64,000 nucleotides of DNA from NCBI RefSeq assembly GCF_000157895.3, contig NC_022663.1:2542001-2606000 (forward strand), written 5' to 3'. The notes under the pieces are model-generated. The model saw only the letters and a list, made by a program, of their open reading frames with translations, had not been told where the DNA came from and did no database searches. Below are positions 27,402 to 35,301 of the stretch, in pieces. The stretch comes from Mycobacterium kansasii ATCC 12478 (GTDB taxonomy: Bacteria; Actinomycetota; Actinomycetes; Mycobacteriales; Mycobacteriaceae). A program made the translations under genes and the position numbers. Position 1 is the stretch's first letter, and each line of letters starts with the position of its first letter.

Positions 27402-28373
27402 CTACGGGGTATCGCGGCGGGCCACCTTGGTCGGCTTGGCCGTACGCCAGTCTTCGACGTCGGGCGGCAGGCCGACCGGGAACCTGTTCTGATTGTGGGC
27501 GGCCCAGTGGGCATGTCCCAACTCGTGGACGTGAAACGCGTGCCGCAGCGCCTCGGTGAAGCCCATGGCGTCGGAGGCCGCGTTGACCGAATCCTTGACC
27601 AGCAACGCCGCCATAGTGGGACGCTCGGCGATGCGCCGCGCGAACTCGCACGTCTTTTCCTCCAGCTCTGCGGCCGGAAAGACCTTGGACACCATGCCGA
27701 GCCGGTAGGCCTCGTCGGCATCCAGCGAATCACCGGTCAACAGCAGCTCTTTGGCCTTGCGCGGACCGAATTCCCAAGGGTGCGCGTAGTATTCGACACC
27801 CGGCATACCCAGTCGCACCGCCACCACGTCGCTGAACCTGGCATTGTCGGCGGCGACGATCAGGTCGCACGCCCAGATCAACATCAGGCCCGCCGAGATC
27901 GCGTTGCCCTGGACCTGGGCGATGGTGATCTTGCGCAAATCGCGCCAGCGGCAGGTGTTTTGGAAGTAGAAGTGCCACTCCTGCAGGTACAGCTTTTCCA
28001 TGACCGCGTCGCGGGTGGCGCCGTGGGAACGGAAGGTCGGATGCTGCGCCGGTCCGGGCTTACGCTCCAGCATCGCCGCCTCCGACCCGAGGTCGTGCCC
28101 GGCGGAAAAGTTATCTCCCCGTGCGGCCAGGATCACCACTCGCACGGCGTCGTCGGCCTCGGCCCGGCAAAACGCCTCGTCGAGCTGAACCAACAGGGTT
28201 CGATTCTGCGCGTTGTGCGCCTCCGGACGGTTGAGCCAGATCCGCGCGATCCGCCCGTCGTCGAGGGTTTCGTAGGCCACCAGCTCGGCGGGTTTGGCTC
28301 CGTCGGCGTGGGTATCGGCGTGGGTATCGGCTTGGGTATCGGCTTGGGTATCGGCGCTGTCCGAGAGTGTCAT
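27402..28373 (-). CDS. Enoyl-CoA hydratase/isomerase family protein
   Basis: The crotonase-fold protein has 323 residues. Residues about 30-65 contain the first conserved strand and NRPEAHNAQNRTL. FSAGHDLGSEA near residue 95 is the CoA-binding/oxyanion A-loop. The second oxyanion block, around QGNAISAGLMLIWACDLIVA near residue 155, has Ala-Ile where hydratases often have Gly-Gly, so activity could be another crotonase reaction. A 12-bp tandem repeat encodes ADTQ/ADTH repeats in residues 8-25, a variable N-terminus. ATG 28373 is preferred to 28382. It would act on a CoA thioester in fatty-acid or steroid breakdown, consistent with the downstream SDRs. Confidence 0.85.
   Translation of the reverse strand: MTLSDSADTQADTQADTHADTHADGAKPAELVAYETLDDGRIARIWLNRPEAHNAQNRTLLVQLDEAFCRAEADDAVRVVILAARGDNFSAGHDLGSEAAMLERKPGPAQHPTFRSHGATRDAVMEKLYLQEWHFYFQNTCRWRDLRKITIAQVQGNAISAGLMLIWACDLIVAADNARFSDVVAVRLGMPGVEYYAHPWEFGPRKAKELLLTGDSLDADEAYRLGMVSKVFPAAELEEKTCEFARRIAERPTMAALLVKDSVNAASDAMGFTEALRHAFHVHELGHAHWAAHNQNRFPVGLPPDVEDWRTAKPTKVARRDTP
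28303..28350. repeat. 12-bp tandem repeat inside enoyl-CoA hydratase gene
   Basis: Four copies of TCGGC(G/T)TGGGTA lie head to tail at 28303-28350. The first two are identical, and the last two share a single G-to-T change. They encode four-residue repeats (Ala-Asp-Thr-Gln or Ala-Asp-Thr-His) near the N-terminus. The in-frame period makes this a possible strain-typing locus. Confidence 0.85.
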
Positions 28374-28421
28374 CGCACCCACCTACCTTGTCTCGCGGGT
28401 CGTCTGGGGCCGGTATCGACT

Positions 28422-28445
28422 TTACAGATTACGGCGACTCTGTAA
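28422..28445. promoter_or_regulatory. TTACAGA/TCTGTAA inverted repeat (operator-like)
   Basis: Perfect 7-bp arms TTACAGA (28422-28428) and TCTGTAA (28439-28445) flank a 10-bp spacer. It lies 49 bp upstream of the enoyl-CoA hydratase start and has the geometry of a TetR-family operator. A related shorter palindrome, TTACA-GTTG-TGTAA at 28579-28592, ends on the ATG of the divergent small gene. The regulator is not identified. Confidence 0.5.
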
Positions 28446-28591
28446 GAAGGTCGCGAGCCGGGCCGCCGACGCGCGGACCGGCGCTCGGAAAAGTTTGCTG
28501 CGGCACCGGTCCGCGAGGTCTTTCCGCAGAACCGGCGCCGGACTAGCCGCCACGGCTGCGTGCCGGATTTAGCTTCGCTTACAGTTGTGTA

Positions 28592-28756
28592 ATGCCAACC
28601 AAAACTGACCATGGCGATATCGGCGACGTGGAACCGGTGGCCGACAGCACCGCGAGCCAGGCCAGGCGGGTCGTCGCCGCATACGCCAACGACGCCGATG
28701 AGTGCCGCATTTTCTTGTCCATGCTCGGTATTGGGCCGGCGAAGCTCGAGAGCTAA
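28592..28756 (+). CDS. 54-residue conserved-type small protein upstream of otsA
   Basis: The short gene reads MPTKTDHGDIGDVEPVADST, continues through an amphipathic helix (SQARRVVAAYANDADECRIF) and ends MLGIGPAKLES. It has one cysteine, no membrane segment and normal mycobacterial codon use. The stop TAA at 28754-28756 is followed directly by the otsA ATG, so the two are translationally coupled. From memory the positional counterpart in H37Rv is Rv3489, of similar size. Function is unknown. The tight coupling suggests a role with, or control of, trehalose synthesis. Confidence 0.78.
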   Translation: MPTKTDHGDIGDVEPVADSTASQARRVVAAYANDADECRIFLSMLGIGPAKLES

Positions 28757-30247
28757 ATGGCTTCCAGCGGACGGCGGTCCACGGAGCCCCCACCCACCGA
28801 AGTCTTCGGGGACTCGGACTTCGTAGTCGTGGCCAACCGGCTGCCCGTCGACCAGGAGCGGCTTCCCGACGGCACGACCACCTGGAAGCGCAGCCCCGGC
28901 GGGCTGGTCACCGCGCTCGAGCCGCTACTACGGCGCCGGCGCGGGGCCTGGGTCGGCTGGCCCGGTGTTGCCGAAGCCGATGTCGACGCGGTAGACGAGC
29001 CCATCGTCCAGGACGAGCTGCGGCTGCATCCGGTGCAGCTGTCCGCCGACGACGTCGCCGAATATTACGAGGGGTTTTCCAACGCCACACTGTGGCCCCT
29101 CTACCACGACGTCATCGTCAAGCCGCTCTACGACCGCGAGTGGTGGGAGCGGTATGTCGACGTCAACCGTCGCTTCGCCGAAGCCGCCGCACGCGCGGCC
29201 GGCCACGGCGGAACGGTGTGGGTTCAGGACTACCAGCTGCAACTGGTCCCGAAGATGCTGCGCACGATGCGCCCCGACCTGACCATCGGCTTCTTTCTGC
29301 ACATCCCCTTCCCACCGGTGGAGCTGTTCATGCAGCTGCCATGGCGCACCGAGATCATCCAGGGCTTGCTGGGCGCCGACCTGGTGGGCTTTCACCTGCC
29401 CGGCGGGGCTCAAAACTTCATGATTCTGGCCCGGCGGTTGGTGGGCGCCGATACCACCCGGGGCTCGGTCGGCGTGCGGTCACGCTTCGGTGAGGTGGTG
29501 TTGGGTTCACGCACCATTCGGGTGGGCGCCTTTCCCATCTCTATTGATTCGGGCGCGCTCGACCGCGCCGGCCGCAACCGGGATATCAGGCGCCGCGCCA
29601 AGGAAATCCGTGCGGAGCTGGGCAACCCCCGCAAGATTCTGCTCGGCGTCGACCGGCTGGACTACACCAAGGGCATCGACGTGCGGCTCAAAGCGTTCTA
29701 CGAGCTCCTGGCCGAGGGACGCGCCAAGCGCGACGACACCGTGTTGATCCAGCTGGCGACACCCAGCCGGGAGCGGGTGGAGAGTTACCAGATCCTGCGT
29801 AACGACATCGAGCGGCAGGTCGGCCACATCAACGGCGAGTTCGGCGAGGTCGGTCATCCGGTGGTGCACTACCTGCATCGCCCGGTTCCGCGCGACGAGC
29901 TCATCGCCTTCTACGTGGCCAGTGATGTCATGTTGGTCACCCCGTTGCGGGATGGAATGAACTTGGTGGCCAAGGAGTACGTCGCCTGCCGCAGTTATTC
30001 CGGCGGGGCGCTGGTGCTCAGCGAATTTACTGGAGCCGCCGCCGAACTTCGCCAGGCCTATCTGGTCAATCCGCACGACCTTGAAGACGTCAAAAACGGC
30101 ATCGAGGAGGCGCTCAACCAGTCGGTCGAGGCCGGACGACGCCGGATGCGGGCGCTGCGACGCCAGGTGCTGGCCCATGACGTGGACCGCTGGGCCCGCT
30201 CGTTCCTTGACGCACTCGCCGAGGCGCGTCCGGGGCATGCCAGCTAG
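28757..30247 (+). CDS. otsA: Trehalose-6-phosphate synthase OtsA (GT20)
   Basis: The 496-residue cytosolic glycosyltransferase transfers glucose from a nucleotide-glucose donor to glucose-6-phosphate. Family landmarks are VVANRLPVD near residue 24, the VWVQDYQLQLVP block near 155, FLHIPFPP near 180, GVDRLDYTKGID near 297 and LRDGMNLVAKEYVAC near 395 (donor phosphate and acceptor sites). Length and motifs match mycobacterial OtsA (Rv3490). It follows the 54-residue gene without a gap. Its stop overlaps, at CTAG, the stop of the convergent FetB-like gene. Trehalose serves as stress protectant and mycolate carrier. Confidence 0.95.
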   Translation: MASSGRRSTEPPPTEVFGDSDFVVVANRLPVDQERLPDGTTTWKRSPGGLVTALEPLLRRRRGAWVGWPGVAEADVDAVDEPIVQDELRLHPVQLSADDVAEYYEGFSNATLWPLYHDVIVKPLYDREWWERYVDVNRRFAEAAARAAGHGGTVWVQDYQLQLVPKMLRTMRPDLTIGFFLHIPFPPVELFMQLPWRTEIIQGLLGADLVGFHLPGGAQNFMILARRLVGADTTRGSVGVRSRFGEVVLGSRTIRVGAFPISIDSGALDRAGRNRDIRRRAKEIRAELGNPRKILLGVDRLDYTKGIDVRLKAFYELLAEGRAKRDDTVLIQLATPSRERVESYQILRNDIERQVGHINGEFGEVGHPVVHYLHRPVPRDELIAFYVASDVMLVTPLRDGMNLVAKEYVACRSYSGGALVLSEFTGAAAELRQAYLVNPHDLEDVKNGIEEALNQSVEAGRRRMRALRRQVLAHDVDRWARSFLDALAEARPGHAS

Positions 30248-31026
30248 CGCTGGGGCCGCGAACGCAGCGGCAGTAGCCGGTGGTCTCGGGTGAACACCAG
30301 GCGCACCAGCCCCAGCGCGACGACGACGGTGGTGGCCGCGACCGAGCCGAGGATGAGGAACATCACGACCGCCTGCACCAGCACGGCCTGCACCGGTGGC
30401 ACGCCGGCGAGGATCAGTCCGGTCATGGCGCCCGGCAGGAACACCAGACCGGTGGCTTTGGTGGTCTCGATCTGCGGCGATATCGCCGAGCGCAGCGCGA
30501 TCCGCAGATAGGGGGCCGCGGCCTGGCGCGACGGCTGCCCGAGGGCAAGCCGGGCTTCGACCTCGTCGCGTTTGTCGCGCAGCTCGTCGACGAGGCGCCG
30601 GGCCACCAGCACCATGGCCGTCATCGAGTTGCCGATCATCATCCCGGCAATCGGCACCAGGGTCCGGGCCTGCAGGGGGAACACCCGCAGCCCGAATATC
30701 ACGCCCAGGGTGATCGCGGCGGCCGCGGCGAACGCCGCGATGGCCAGCGGCGCCAGCCGCGGTACCTCGGGCGCCCGCCGGCGGGCGACATCGCCGGCGT
30801 AGGCGATCATGCCCGCGGTCCACGCCAACGACCACCACAACGACCGGCCGGGCGCGAAGAGCAGCGTCAGCGCGCCCCCGACGAGCAGCAGCTGGACCAG
30901 CGCGCGGGTGGCCGCCCACAGCACCTGTCTTTCCAGGCCCAGCCGCTGCCACAGCGAGATCGCCGCGGCCAGCACCACCAAAGCCAGCGACGTCGCCAGC
31001 CCGATCCAGCCGACCTGGCCGCTCAC
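30244..31026 (-). CDS. FetB-like (UPF0014) ABC transporter permease
   Basis: The 260-residue protein has about seven hydrophobic segments. The family signature PIAGMMIGNSMTAMVLVARR near residue 128 and the ETTKATGLVFLPGAMTGLIL block near residue 188 identify the FetB/YbbM (UPF0014) permeases. In E. coli FetAB exports iron and lowers oxidative stress, and plant relatives relate to aluminium tolerance. Its ATG overlaps the stop of the upstream ATPase gene (ATGA), so the two form one transporter. Location beside a multicopper oxidase and PadR regulator supports a metal role, but the metal is not known. Confidence 0.85.
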   Translation of the reverse strand: MSGQVGWIGLATSLALVVLAAAISLWQRLGLERQVLWAATRALVQLLLVGGALTLLFAPGRSLWWSLAWTAGMIAYAGDVARRRAPEVPRLAPLAIAAFAAAAAITLGVIFGLRVFPLQARTLVPIAGMMIGNSMTAMVLVARRLVDELRDKRDEVEARLALGQPSRQAAAPYLRIALRSAISPQIETTKATGLVFLPGAMTGLILAGVPPVQAVLVQAVVMFLILGSVAATTVVVALGLVRLVFTRDHRLLPLRSRPQR

Positions 31027-31730
31027 GGCTGGGCCTGATCGTTGGCCTGATCGCTGGCCGGCTTGGACCCGACCTCGACGAGTCCCCGGCAGCGTCCCCG
31101 TTCGATGTGCAATATCCGATCGGCGGCCCGCTCGGCCTGCGCCGCGTCATGGGTGACCCACAGGGCGGGAATCCCGTCGCCGGCCAGCCGGCGAACCGCG
31201 CCCTCGATCACGCGTGCCGCTTCCGCGTCGACGGCTGAGGTGGGTTCGTCGAGCAGCAGCACCTGCGGGCGGGCCATCAGCGTGCGGGCCAGACACATGC
31301 GCTGCGCTTCCCCGCCCGACAACGCGGTCGCGTCGCGGTCCAGCCATGACCCGGTGAGCGCCACGCGGGCCAGCGTCTCGGTCATCTGCGCCTCCGACGC
31401 GGTCGGCTCGGCGACCCGCATGTTGTCGGCCACCGTGCCCGGAAACGGCGTCGGGCGCTGGAAGCACATGCCCACCCGGCGCCGCAACCACAATGGGTCG
31501 GTCTCGGCAATATCCTTGCCGCAGAACAATACTCGTCCGCTCGTCGGCACCTCCAGTCGATTGCACAACCGCAGCAGGGTCGACTTGCCCGATCCCGACG
31601 GGCCGAACACCGCCGTCACCCCGTGCCCCGGAATCACGGCGGTGAACCCGTCCAGCGCTTTCACCCGGTCACGTTCGACGACAACGTCGGCGAATTCGAA
31701 CACCGAATCGGCATCCACTGCTAAATCCAC
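31023..31730 (-). CDS. FetA-like ABC transporter ATPase
   Basis: The single-domain ATPase has Walker A GPSGSGKSTLLRLCNRLE near residue 38, a Q-loop FQRPTPFPG, signature LSGGEAQR, Walker B VLLLDEPTSAVD and an H-loop VTHDAAQ. It powers the FetB-like permease encoded 4 bp into its stop. GTG 31730, inside a 12-bp duplication (31713-31736) with AGGA upstream, gives 235 residues and the usual N-terminus. GTG 31796 is possible but would add 22 unusual residues and nearly touch the DoxX gene. The promoter is shared divergently with DoxX and carries the 18-bp motif also found before padR. Confidence 0.85.
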   Translation of the reverse strand: MDLAVDADSVFEFADVVVERDRVKALDGFTAVIPGHGVTAVFGPSGSGKSTLLRLCNRLEVPTSGRVLFCGKDIAETDPLWLRRRVGMCFQRPTPFPGTVADNMRVAEPTASEAQMTETLARVALTGSWLDRDATALSGGEAQRMCLARTLMARPQVLLLDEPTSAVDAEAARVIEGAVRRLAGDGIPALWVTHDAAQAERAADRILHIERGRCRGLVEVGSKPASDQANDQAQP

Positions 31731-31806
31731 TGCTAAATCCTGCCAAGCCTCGATCTGCCCGGGGTCGGTCGCGAGCAACAGCTGCGGTACGCTCACCCGG
31801 AAGATT

Positions 31807-31824
31807 ATCGGAACACGATATCGG
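31807..31824. promoter_or_regulatory. 18-bp putative PadR operator, copy 1
   Basis: ATCGGAACACGATATCGG lies between the divergent FetA-like and DoxX genes. Seventeen of 18 positions match the copy in front of padR at 33767-33784. The core is an imperfect palindrome (TATCG, five bases, CGATA). Binding by the PadR protein encoded 2 kb away is inferred from this recurrence. Confidence 0.6.
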
Positions 31825-31832
31825 AGTCCGAG

Positions 31833-32306
31833 TTGGCAGCGACGGGTTCGAGGCGAGATTTCTGGCGGCGATTGCTGCACGCCGAGGGACCGCCGGCCGC
31901 GATCTGCATACGACTGCTGGTCGGCTTGGTGTTTCTCAGCGAGGGCATCCAGAAGTTCCGCTATCCGCAGCAGCTCGGGCCGGGGCGCTTCGAGCGGATC
32001 GGAATACCTGCTGCCACCTTCTTCGCCAATCTGGACGGGGTCGTCGAAATTGTATGTGGCACAATGATTGTCCTGGGTCTGCTGACCCGGGTCGCGGCCG
32101 TTCCACTGCTCGTCGACATCATCGGTGCGATCACGCTGACCAAGATTCCAGAGCTGCGGCCGGGCGGCTTTCTCGGTGTGCAGGGTTTCTGGGGCATGGC
32201 CCATGACGCACGCACCGACCTGTCGATGCTGCTCGGCCTGATCTTTTTGCTGTGGGCCGGTCCCGGCCGGTGGTCACTGGATGCGCGGCTGGTCCATGCC
32301 GGTTGA
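31833..32306 (+). CDS. DoxX-family membrane protein
   Basis: The 157-residue protein has four hydrophobic helices. CIRLLVGLVFLSEGIQKF with FERIGIPAATFFANLDG and the following GVVEI segment is the DoxX hallmark. Members work in membrane-associated redox complexes. The M. tuberculosis DoxX complex with SodA and SseA detoxifies radicals. TTG 31833 is used because no other start gives a complete first helix and GGAG lies 6-9 bp upstream. The leader is very short after the 18-bp operator. Its end overlaps the multicopper oxidase start by 11 bp, so the two are co-translated. Positional counterpart in H37Rv: Rv3486. Confidence 0.82.
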   Translation: MAATGSRRDFWRRLLHAEGPPAAICIRLLVGLVFLSEGIQKFRYPQQLGPGRFERIGIPAATFFANLDGVVEIVCGTMIVLGLLTRVAAVPLLVDIIGAITLTKIPELRPGGFLGVQGFWGMAHDARTDLSMLLGLIFLLWAGPGRWSLDARLVHAG

Positions 32307-33750
32307 TCGACGTGGCTTCCTCACGTGGAGCGGCCTGGGAATGCTCACCGCCACCGGCCTGGTGAGCGCCTGCTCGAACCACCCACCGGCCGGTAAGGCC
32401 GACTACACGCTGCGCATCGGCCACAGCCAGGTGGAAGTCGCCCCCGGCAAACACGTCTCGACCACCACCTACAACGGCCAATTCCCCGGGCCGCTGCTGA
32501 GGTTTACCGAGGGCAAGCAGATCACCGTCGACGTCCACAATGACACCGGCACCCCAGAACAGCTGCACTGGCACGGCCAACACCTGCCGGTGGAGGTCGA
32601 CGGCTCGGCCGAGGAAGGCACCCCCTTCATCGCCGCCCACGGCATGCGCCGGATCTCGTTGGTGCCCGGCCCGTCGGGGTTCCGCTTCTACCACACCCAC
32701 CTCAACCCTGGTGCCGAACTGACGGGCGGGCAATACGGTGGCTTGGTCGGTCCCGTCTACATCGAGCCCAAGCATGAACCGGGCGCCTACGACCGCGAAG
32801 TGTTCCTGACGCTCAAGGAGTTCGAGCCCAGCCTGAGCCAGGGCGGTGACATGCCCGGCGGTTTCCTGGCCGGCGACCAGGTCGCCGAGCTGAAAAACCA
32901 AGGCGAGCAAGCGATGAACGCCTCGCTGGCAGCCGGCAGGCCGCACGGCTACGAGGTTGGCTACGAGGTCTTCACGGTCAACGGCCGCGTTCTCGGGCAC
33001 GGGGAACCGATCCGGGTCAACACCGGAGAGCGGGTCATGCTGCATGTCCTCAACGGCAGCGCCACCGAGAACCGCAGCCTAGCCCTGCCCGGACACACCT
33101 TCACCGTGGTGGCCCTGGACGGCAACCCGGTGCCCAAACCCGTTGCGGTTCCGGTGTTGTGGCTCGGTGCCGCCGAACGCGTCTCCGCAATCGTGGAGAT
33201 GAACCACCCCGGCGTCTGGATACTCGGCGACCTCTCCGACGAGGACCGTCAAGCGGGCATGGGCACCGTCGTCGAATACGCCGGCCGCACCGGCGAGCCG
33301 CAATGGGCCACGCCGCCCGAGTTCGCCTGGGACTACCGGGTGTTCGGCAGCGGCGGTACTGCCCCGGCCGCCGACCAGGTGATCGACCTGCTCATCGAGA
33401 AGCGCAACGCCGCCGGCGACGGTTTCAACATCTGGACAATCAACGGCGAAGCGTACGCCATGGACACCAAGCAACCGGTCCTCGACGTCGCCAGCGGCCG
33501 GCGCTACCGGCTGCGGTTCCGCAACGCCACCGACGACATCCACCCGATGCATCTGCATCGGCATACCTTCGAAATCACCCATGTCGCAGGCACACCCACA
33601 GCGGGTGTTCGCAAGGACGTGGCGATGCTGGGCGGCTACCAGATCATGGAAGTCGACTTCACCGCCGACCAACCGGGGCTGTCGCTGTTGCACTGCCACC
33701 AACAGATACACATGGACTTCGGTTTCATGACGCTGCTGCGCTGCTCCTAG
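32296..33750 (+). CDS. Multicopper oxidase, Tat-type lipoprotein
   Basis: The 484-residue exported oxidase begins with a Tat-like motif (VDRRGFLTWSG) and a lipobox (GLVSAC), so it is probably exported folded and lipid-anchored. Four copper-ligand blocks are present: QLHWHGQHLP near residue 92, RFYHTHLNPG near 132, HPMHLHRHTF near 417 and LLHCHQQIHMDFGF near 464. The residue ten after the T1 cysteine, often Met, is Phe here, as in some high-potential laccases. It likely oxidises Cu(I), Fe(II) or phenolics with O2 outside the cell. ATG 32296 overlaps the doxX end. The H37Rv locus, from memory, has lipF here instead. Confidence 0.87.
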   Translation: MPVDRRGFLTWSGLGMLTATGLVSACSNHPPAGKADYTLRIGHSQVEVAPGKHVSTTTYNGQFPGPLLRFTEGKQITVDVHNDTGTPEQLHWHGQHLPVEVDGSAEEGTPFIAAHGMRRISLVPGPSGFRFYHTHLNPGAELTGGQYGGLVGPVYIEPKHEPGAYDREVFLTLKEFEPSLSQGGDMPGGFLAGDQVAELKNQGEQAMNASLAAGRPHGYEVGYEVFTVNGRVLGHGEPIRVNTGERVMLHVLNGSATENRSLALPGHTFTVVALDGNPVPKPVAVPVLWLGAAERVSAIVEMNHPGVWILGDLSDEDRQAGMGTVVEYAGRTGEPQWATPPEFAWDYRVFGSGGTAPAADQVIDLLIEKRNAAGDGFNIWTINGEAYAMDTKQPVLDVASGRRYRLRFRNATDDIHPMHLHRHTFEITHVAGTPTAGVRKDVAMLGGYQIMEVDFTADQPGLSLLHCHQQIHMDFGFMTLLRCS

Positions 33751-33766
33751 ACCTGCACACCGTAGA

Positions 33767-33784
33767 ATCGGAACCCGATATCGG
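33767..33784. promoter_or_regulatory. 18-bp putative PadR operator, copy 2
   Basis: ATCGGAACCCGATATCGG lies 44 bp upstream of the padR ATG and 17 bp after the oxidase stop. It contains the perfect inverted repeat ATCGG-AAC-CCGAT. It is the partner of the site at 31807-31824, and its position suits autorepression. Confidence 0.6.
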
Positions 33785-33796
33785 CTTCGTCACTGA

Positions 33797-33825
33797 CCCG
33801 AAGGGGTTGTCCCGAAAGGGGTTGT
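33797..33825 (+). repeat. Duplicated ribosome-binding region before padR
   Basis: CCCGAAGGGGTTGT (33797-33810) is followed at once by CCCGAAAGGGGTTGT (33811-33825), two tandem copies differing by one inserted A. Only the second is correctly spaced for the ATG at 33828. The first may be a relic or an alternative initiation site. Confidence 0.7.
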
Positions 33826-33827
33826 CC

Positions 33828-34151
33828 ATGCGGGAGTTTCAGCGGGCCGCGCTGCGCCTGCACATCCTGCATCACGCCGCCGAGGGAGAAGTCCATGGCG
33901 CTTGGCTGACCGGGGAACTGAGCCGCCACGGATACCAGGTGAGCCCCGGCACGCTGTATCCGACACTGCACCGGCTGGAGGCCGACGGTCTGCTGGTGTC
34001 GGAGCAACAGGTGGTGACAGGCCGGGCGCGCCGCGTCTACCGGGCCACCGCAGCCGGCCGCGCGGCGTTGGCCAACGATCGCCGTGCCCTTCGAGAGCTG
34101 GCGCACGAAGTCCTCGGCACGGAGGTCTGGGCGGGGCCTAACCAGGCATAA
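33828..34151 (+). CDS. PadR-family transcriptional regulator
   Basis: The 107-residue winged-helix protein has the PadR layout: helices 1-3 (RAALRLHILHHAA to GAWLTGELSRHG), the SPGTLYPTLHRLEADGLL recognition helix and wing, RRVYRATAAGRAAL, and a short dimerisation helix. By position it corresponds to Rv3488, a PadR-like protein reported to respond to cadmium and other metals. ATG 33828 has GAAAGGGG upstream. The leader contains a near-perfect tandem duplication (33797-33825) that repeats this ribosome-binding region. It probably represses the DoxX/multicopper oxidase and FetAB-like genes as well as itself. Confidence 0.88.
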   Translation: MREFQRAALRLHILHHAAEGEVHGAWLTGELSRHGYQVSPGTLYPTLHRLEADGLLVSEQQVVTGRARRVYRATAAGRAALANDRRALRELAHEVLGTEVWAGPNQA

Positions 34152-34294
34152 CCAGGTCTAACCGGGCCTGAGCTGGCCTGAGCTGGGCGCGCCGGCCGGC
34201 GTTGCGAAGCCATGGTGTTCCCGCCGAAACGCTGTGATACTCGATGCAGCACCGCAGCGCGGTAGGCAGAGAAGAAGATCAAGGAGGAAGCGAC

Positions 34295-34873
34295 GTGAAC
34301 ATCCGTCACGGACTGGCCGCCGGCGCGGGCATCGTCTCAGCCGTCGCACTGGCGACCGCGCTGGAATCAGGCGAACCGGCCCATGCCGTCGCGCCACCGC
34401 CCGACGGTGCTTACTCCTTCAGTGAGGCCGGCGTTTCCGGGGTTACCTGGACCATCACCGCACTATGCGACCAGCCGTCCGGAACGCGCAACATGAACGA
34501 CTACTCCGACCCGGTCACGTGGGCGTTCCAGTGTGCGCTCAATATCGCGAGCACGACGCCCCAACAGATCACCCGCGCCGACAAGCTGCAGAACTTCAGC
34601 GCCAGGGCTCGGCTGACCAGTGTCCTGTGGACCTTCCAGGTGAACCAGGCAGAGGGCGTGTTATGCCCCGACGGCAGCACCGCGCCATCGACCGAAACCT
34701 ATGCGTTCAGCGACGAGAACATGAGCGGCACGCACACCACCTTGCATGGCGCGGTCTGTGGTCTGGCGCCGGACATGAAAAAGGAACCGTTCTCGCTCCA
34801 GCTGGTGGGGCCGCCGCCCAGCCCGATCGAACGGTACCCGTTGCGCTGCAACCAAATTGCGATCTGCTACTGA
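34295..34873 (+). CDS. Secreted hypothetical protein
   Basis: The 192-residue protein has a signal peptide (NIRHGLAAGAGIVSAVALAT, with likely cleavage after PAHA near residue 33). The mature domain carries five cysteines (ALCDQP, FQCALN, VLCPDG, AVCGLAP, LRCNQIAICY has two, giving six in all), so disulfides are likely. I recognise no catalytic motif. AAGGAGG lies 7-13 bp before GTG 34295, a strong start. By position it corresponds to H37Rv Rv3491. The gene stands alone between padR and the UsfY-like gene. Confidence 0.78.
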   Translation: MNIRHGLAAGAGIVSAVALATALESGEPAHAVAPPPDGAYSFSEAGVSGVTWTITALCDQPSGTRNMNDYSDPVTWAFQCALNIASTTPQQITRADKLQNFSARARLTSVLWTFQVNQAEGVLCPDGSTAPSTETYAFSDENMSGTHTTLHGAVCGLAPDMKKEPFSLQLVGPPPSPIERYPLRCNQIAICY

Positions 34874-34960
34874 CCGGCGACGGAGCAGCAGGACTGCGGG
34901 CGCGAGCATCGACAGTGCGCTCGTCGGCTGTCGACGGGCGCCTGAGTACCCTAGCCGGAA

Positions 34961-35275
34961 CTACACAGCGTGGTGTTGCTGACGCCAGTAGTCCGGATGT
35001 TCGGCCAGCCACCGACGCTCCACGCGTTGCACCCGGTGATGCTCGGCCATGATCAACAAACCACCGGCGATCAGCAAACCCGCCGCGGCCGAGCCCAGCG
35101 TCAGTAGCAGCTCGCGATGGTTGTAGGCCAGGGAAGCCACAATCCCGGCCAGGCCGATCACGCCGAGGACGATGAGGAACAACCCCGGCAGCCACAGCGT
35201 GTCGATAAACGATTCACCGGCATGCGGTTGGGTGGTTCGGGAGTGTTCCACCGGATCGCGATATGCACCCTTCAT
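34961..35275 (-). CDS. UsfY-like membrane protein
   Basis: The 104-residue protein has AYRDPVEHSRTTQPHAGESF at its N-terminus, closely resembling what I recall of UsfY, the small protein encoded beside sigF. Two hydrophobic helices follow (LFLIVLGVIGLAGIVASLAY and LTLGSAAAGLLIAGGLLIMA), then a basic tail ending WLAEHPDYWRQQHHAV. It therefore looks like a usfY paralogue away from the sigF locus. ATG 35275 (MKGAYRD) is chosen over 35293. GGGAG lies upstream. No clear SigF-type GGGTAT box was found. Function of the family is unknown, probably stress-related. Confidence 0.72.
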   Translation of the reverse strand: MKGAYRDPVEHSRTTQPHAGESFIDTLWLPGLFLIVLGVIGLAGIVASLAYNHRELLLTLGSAAAGLLIAGGLLIMAEHHRVQRVERRWLAEHPDYWRQQHHAV

Positions 35276-35301
35276 TGCGTCTCCCTTCTCCAAGAGACGC
35301 C

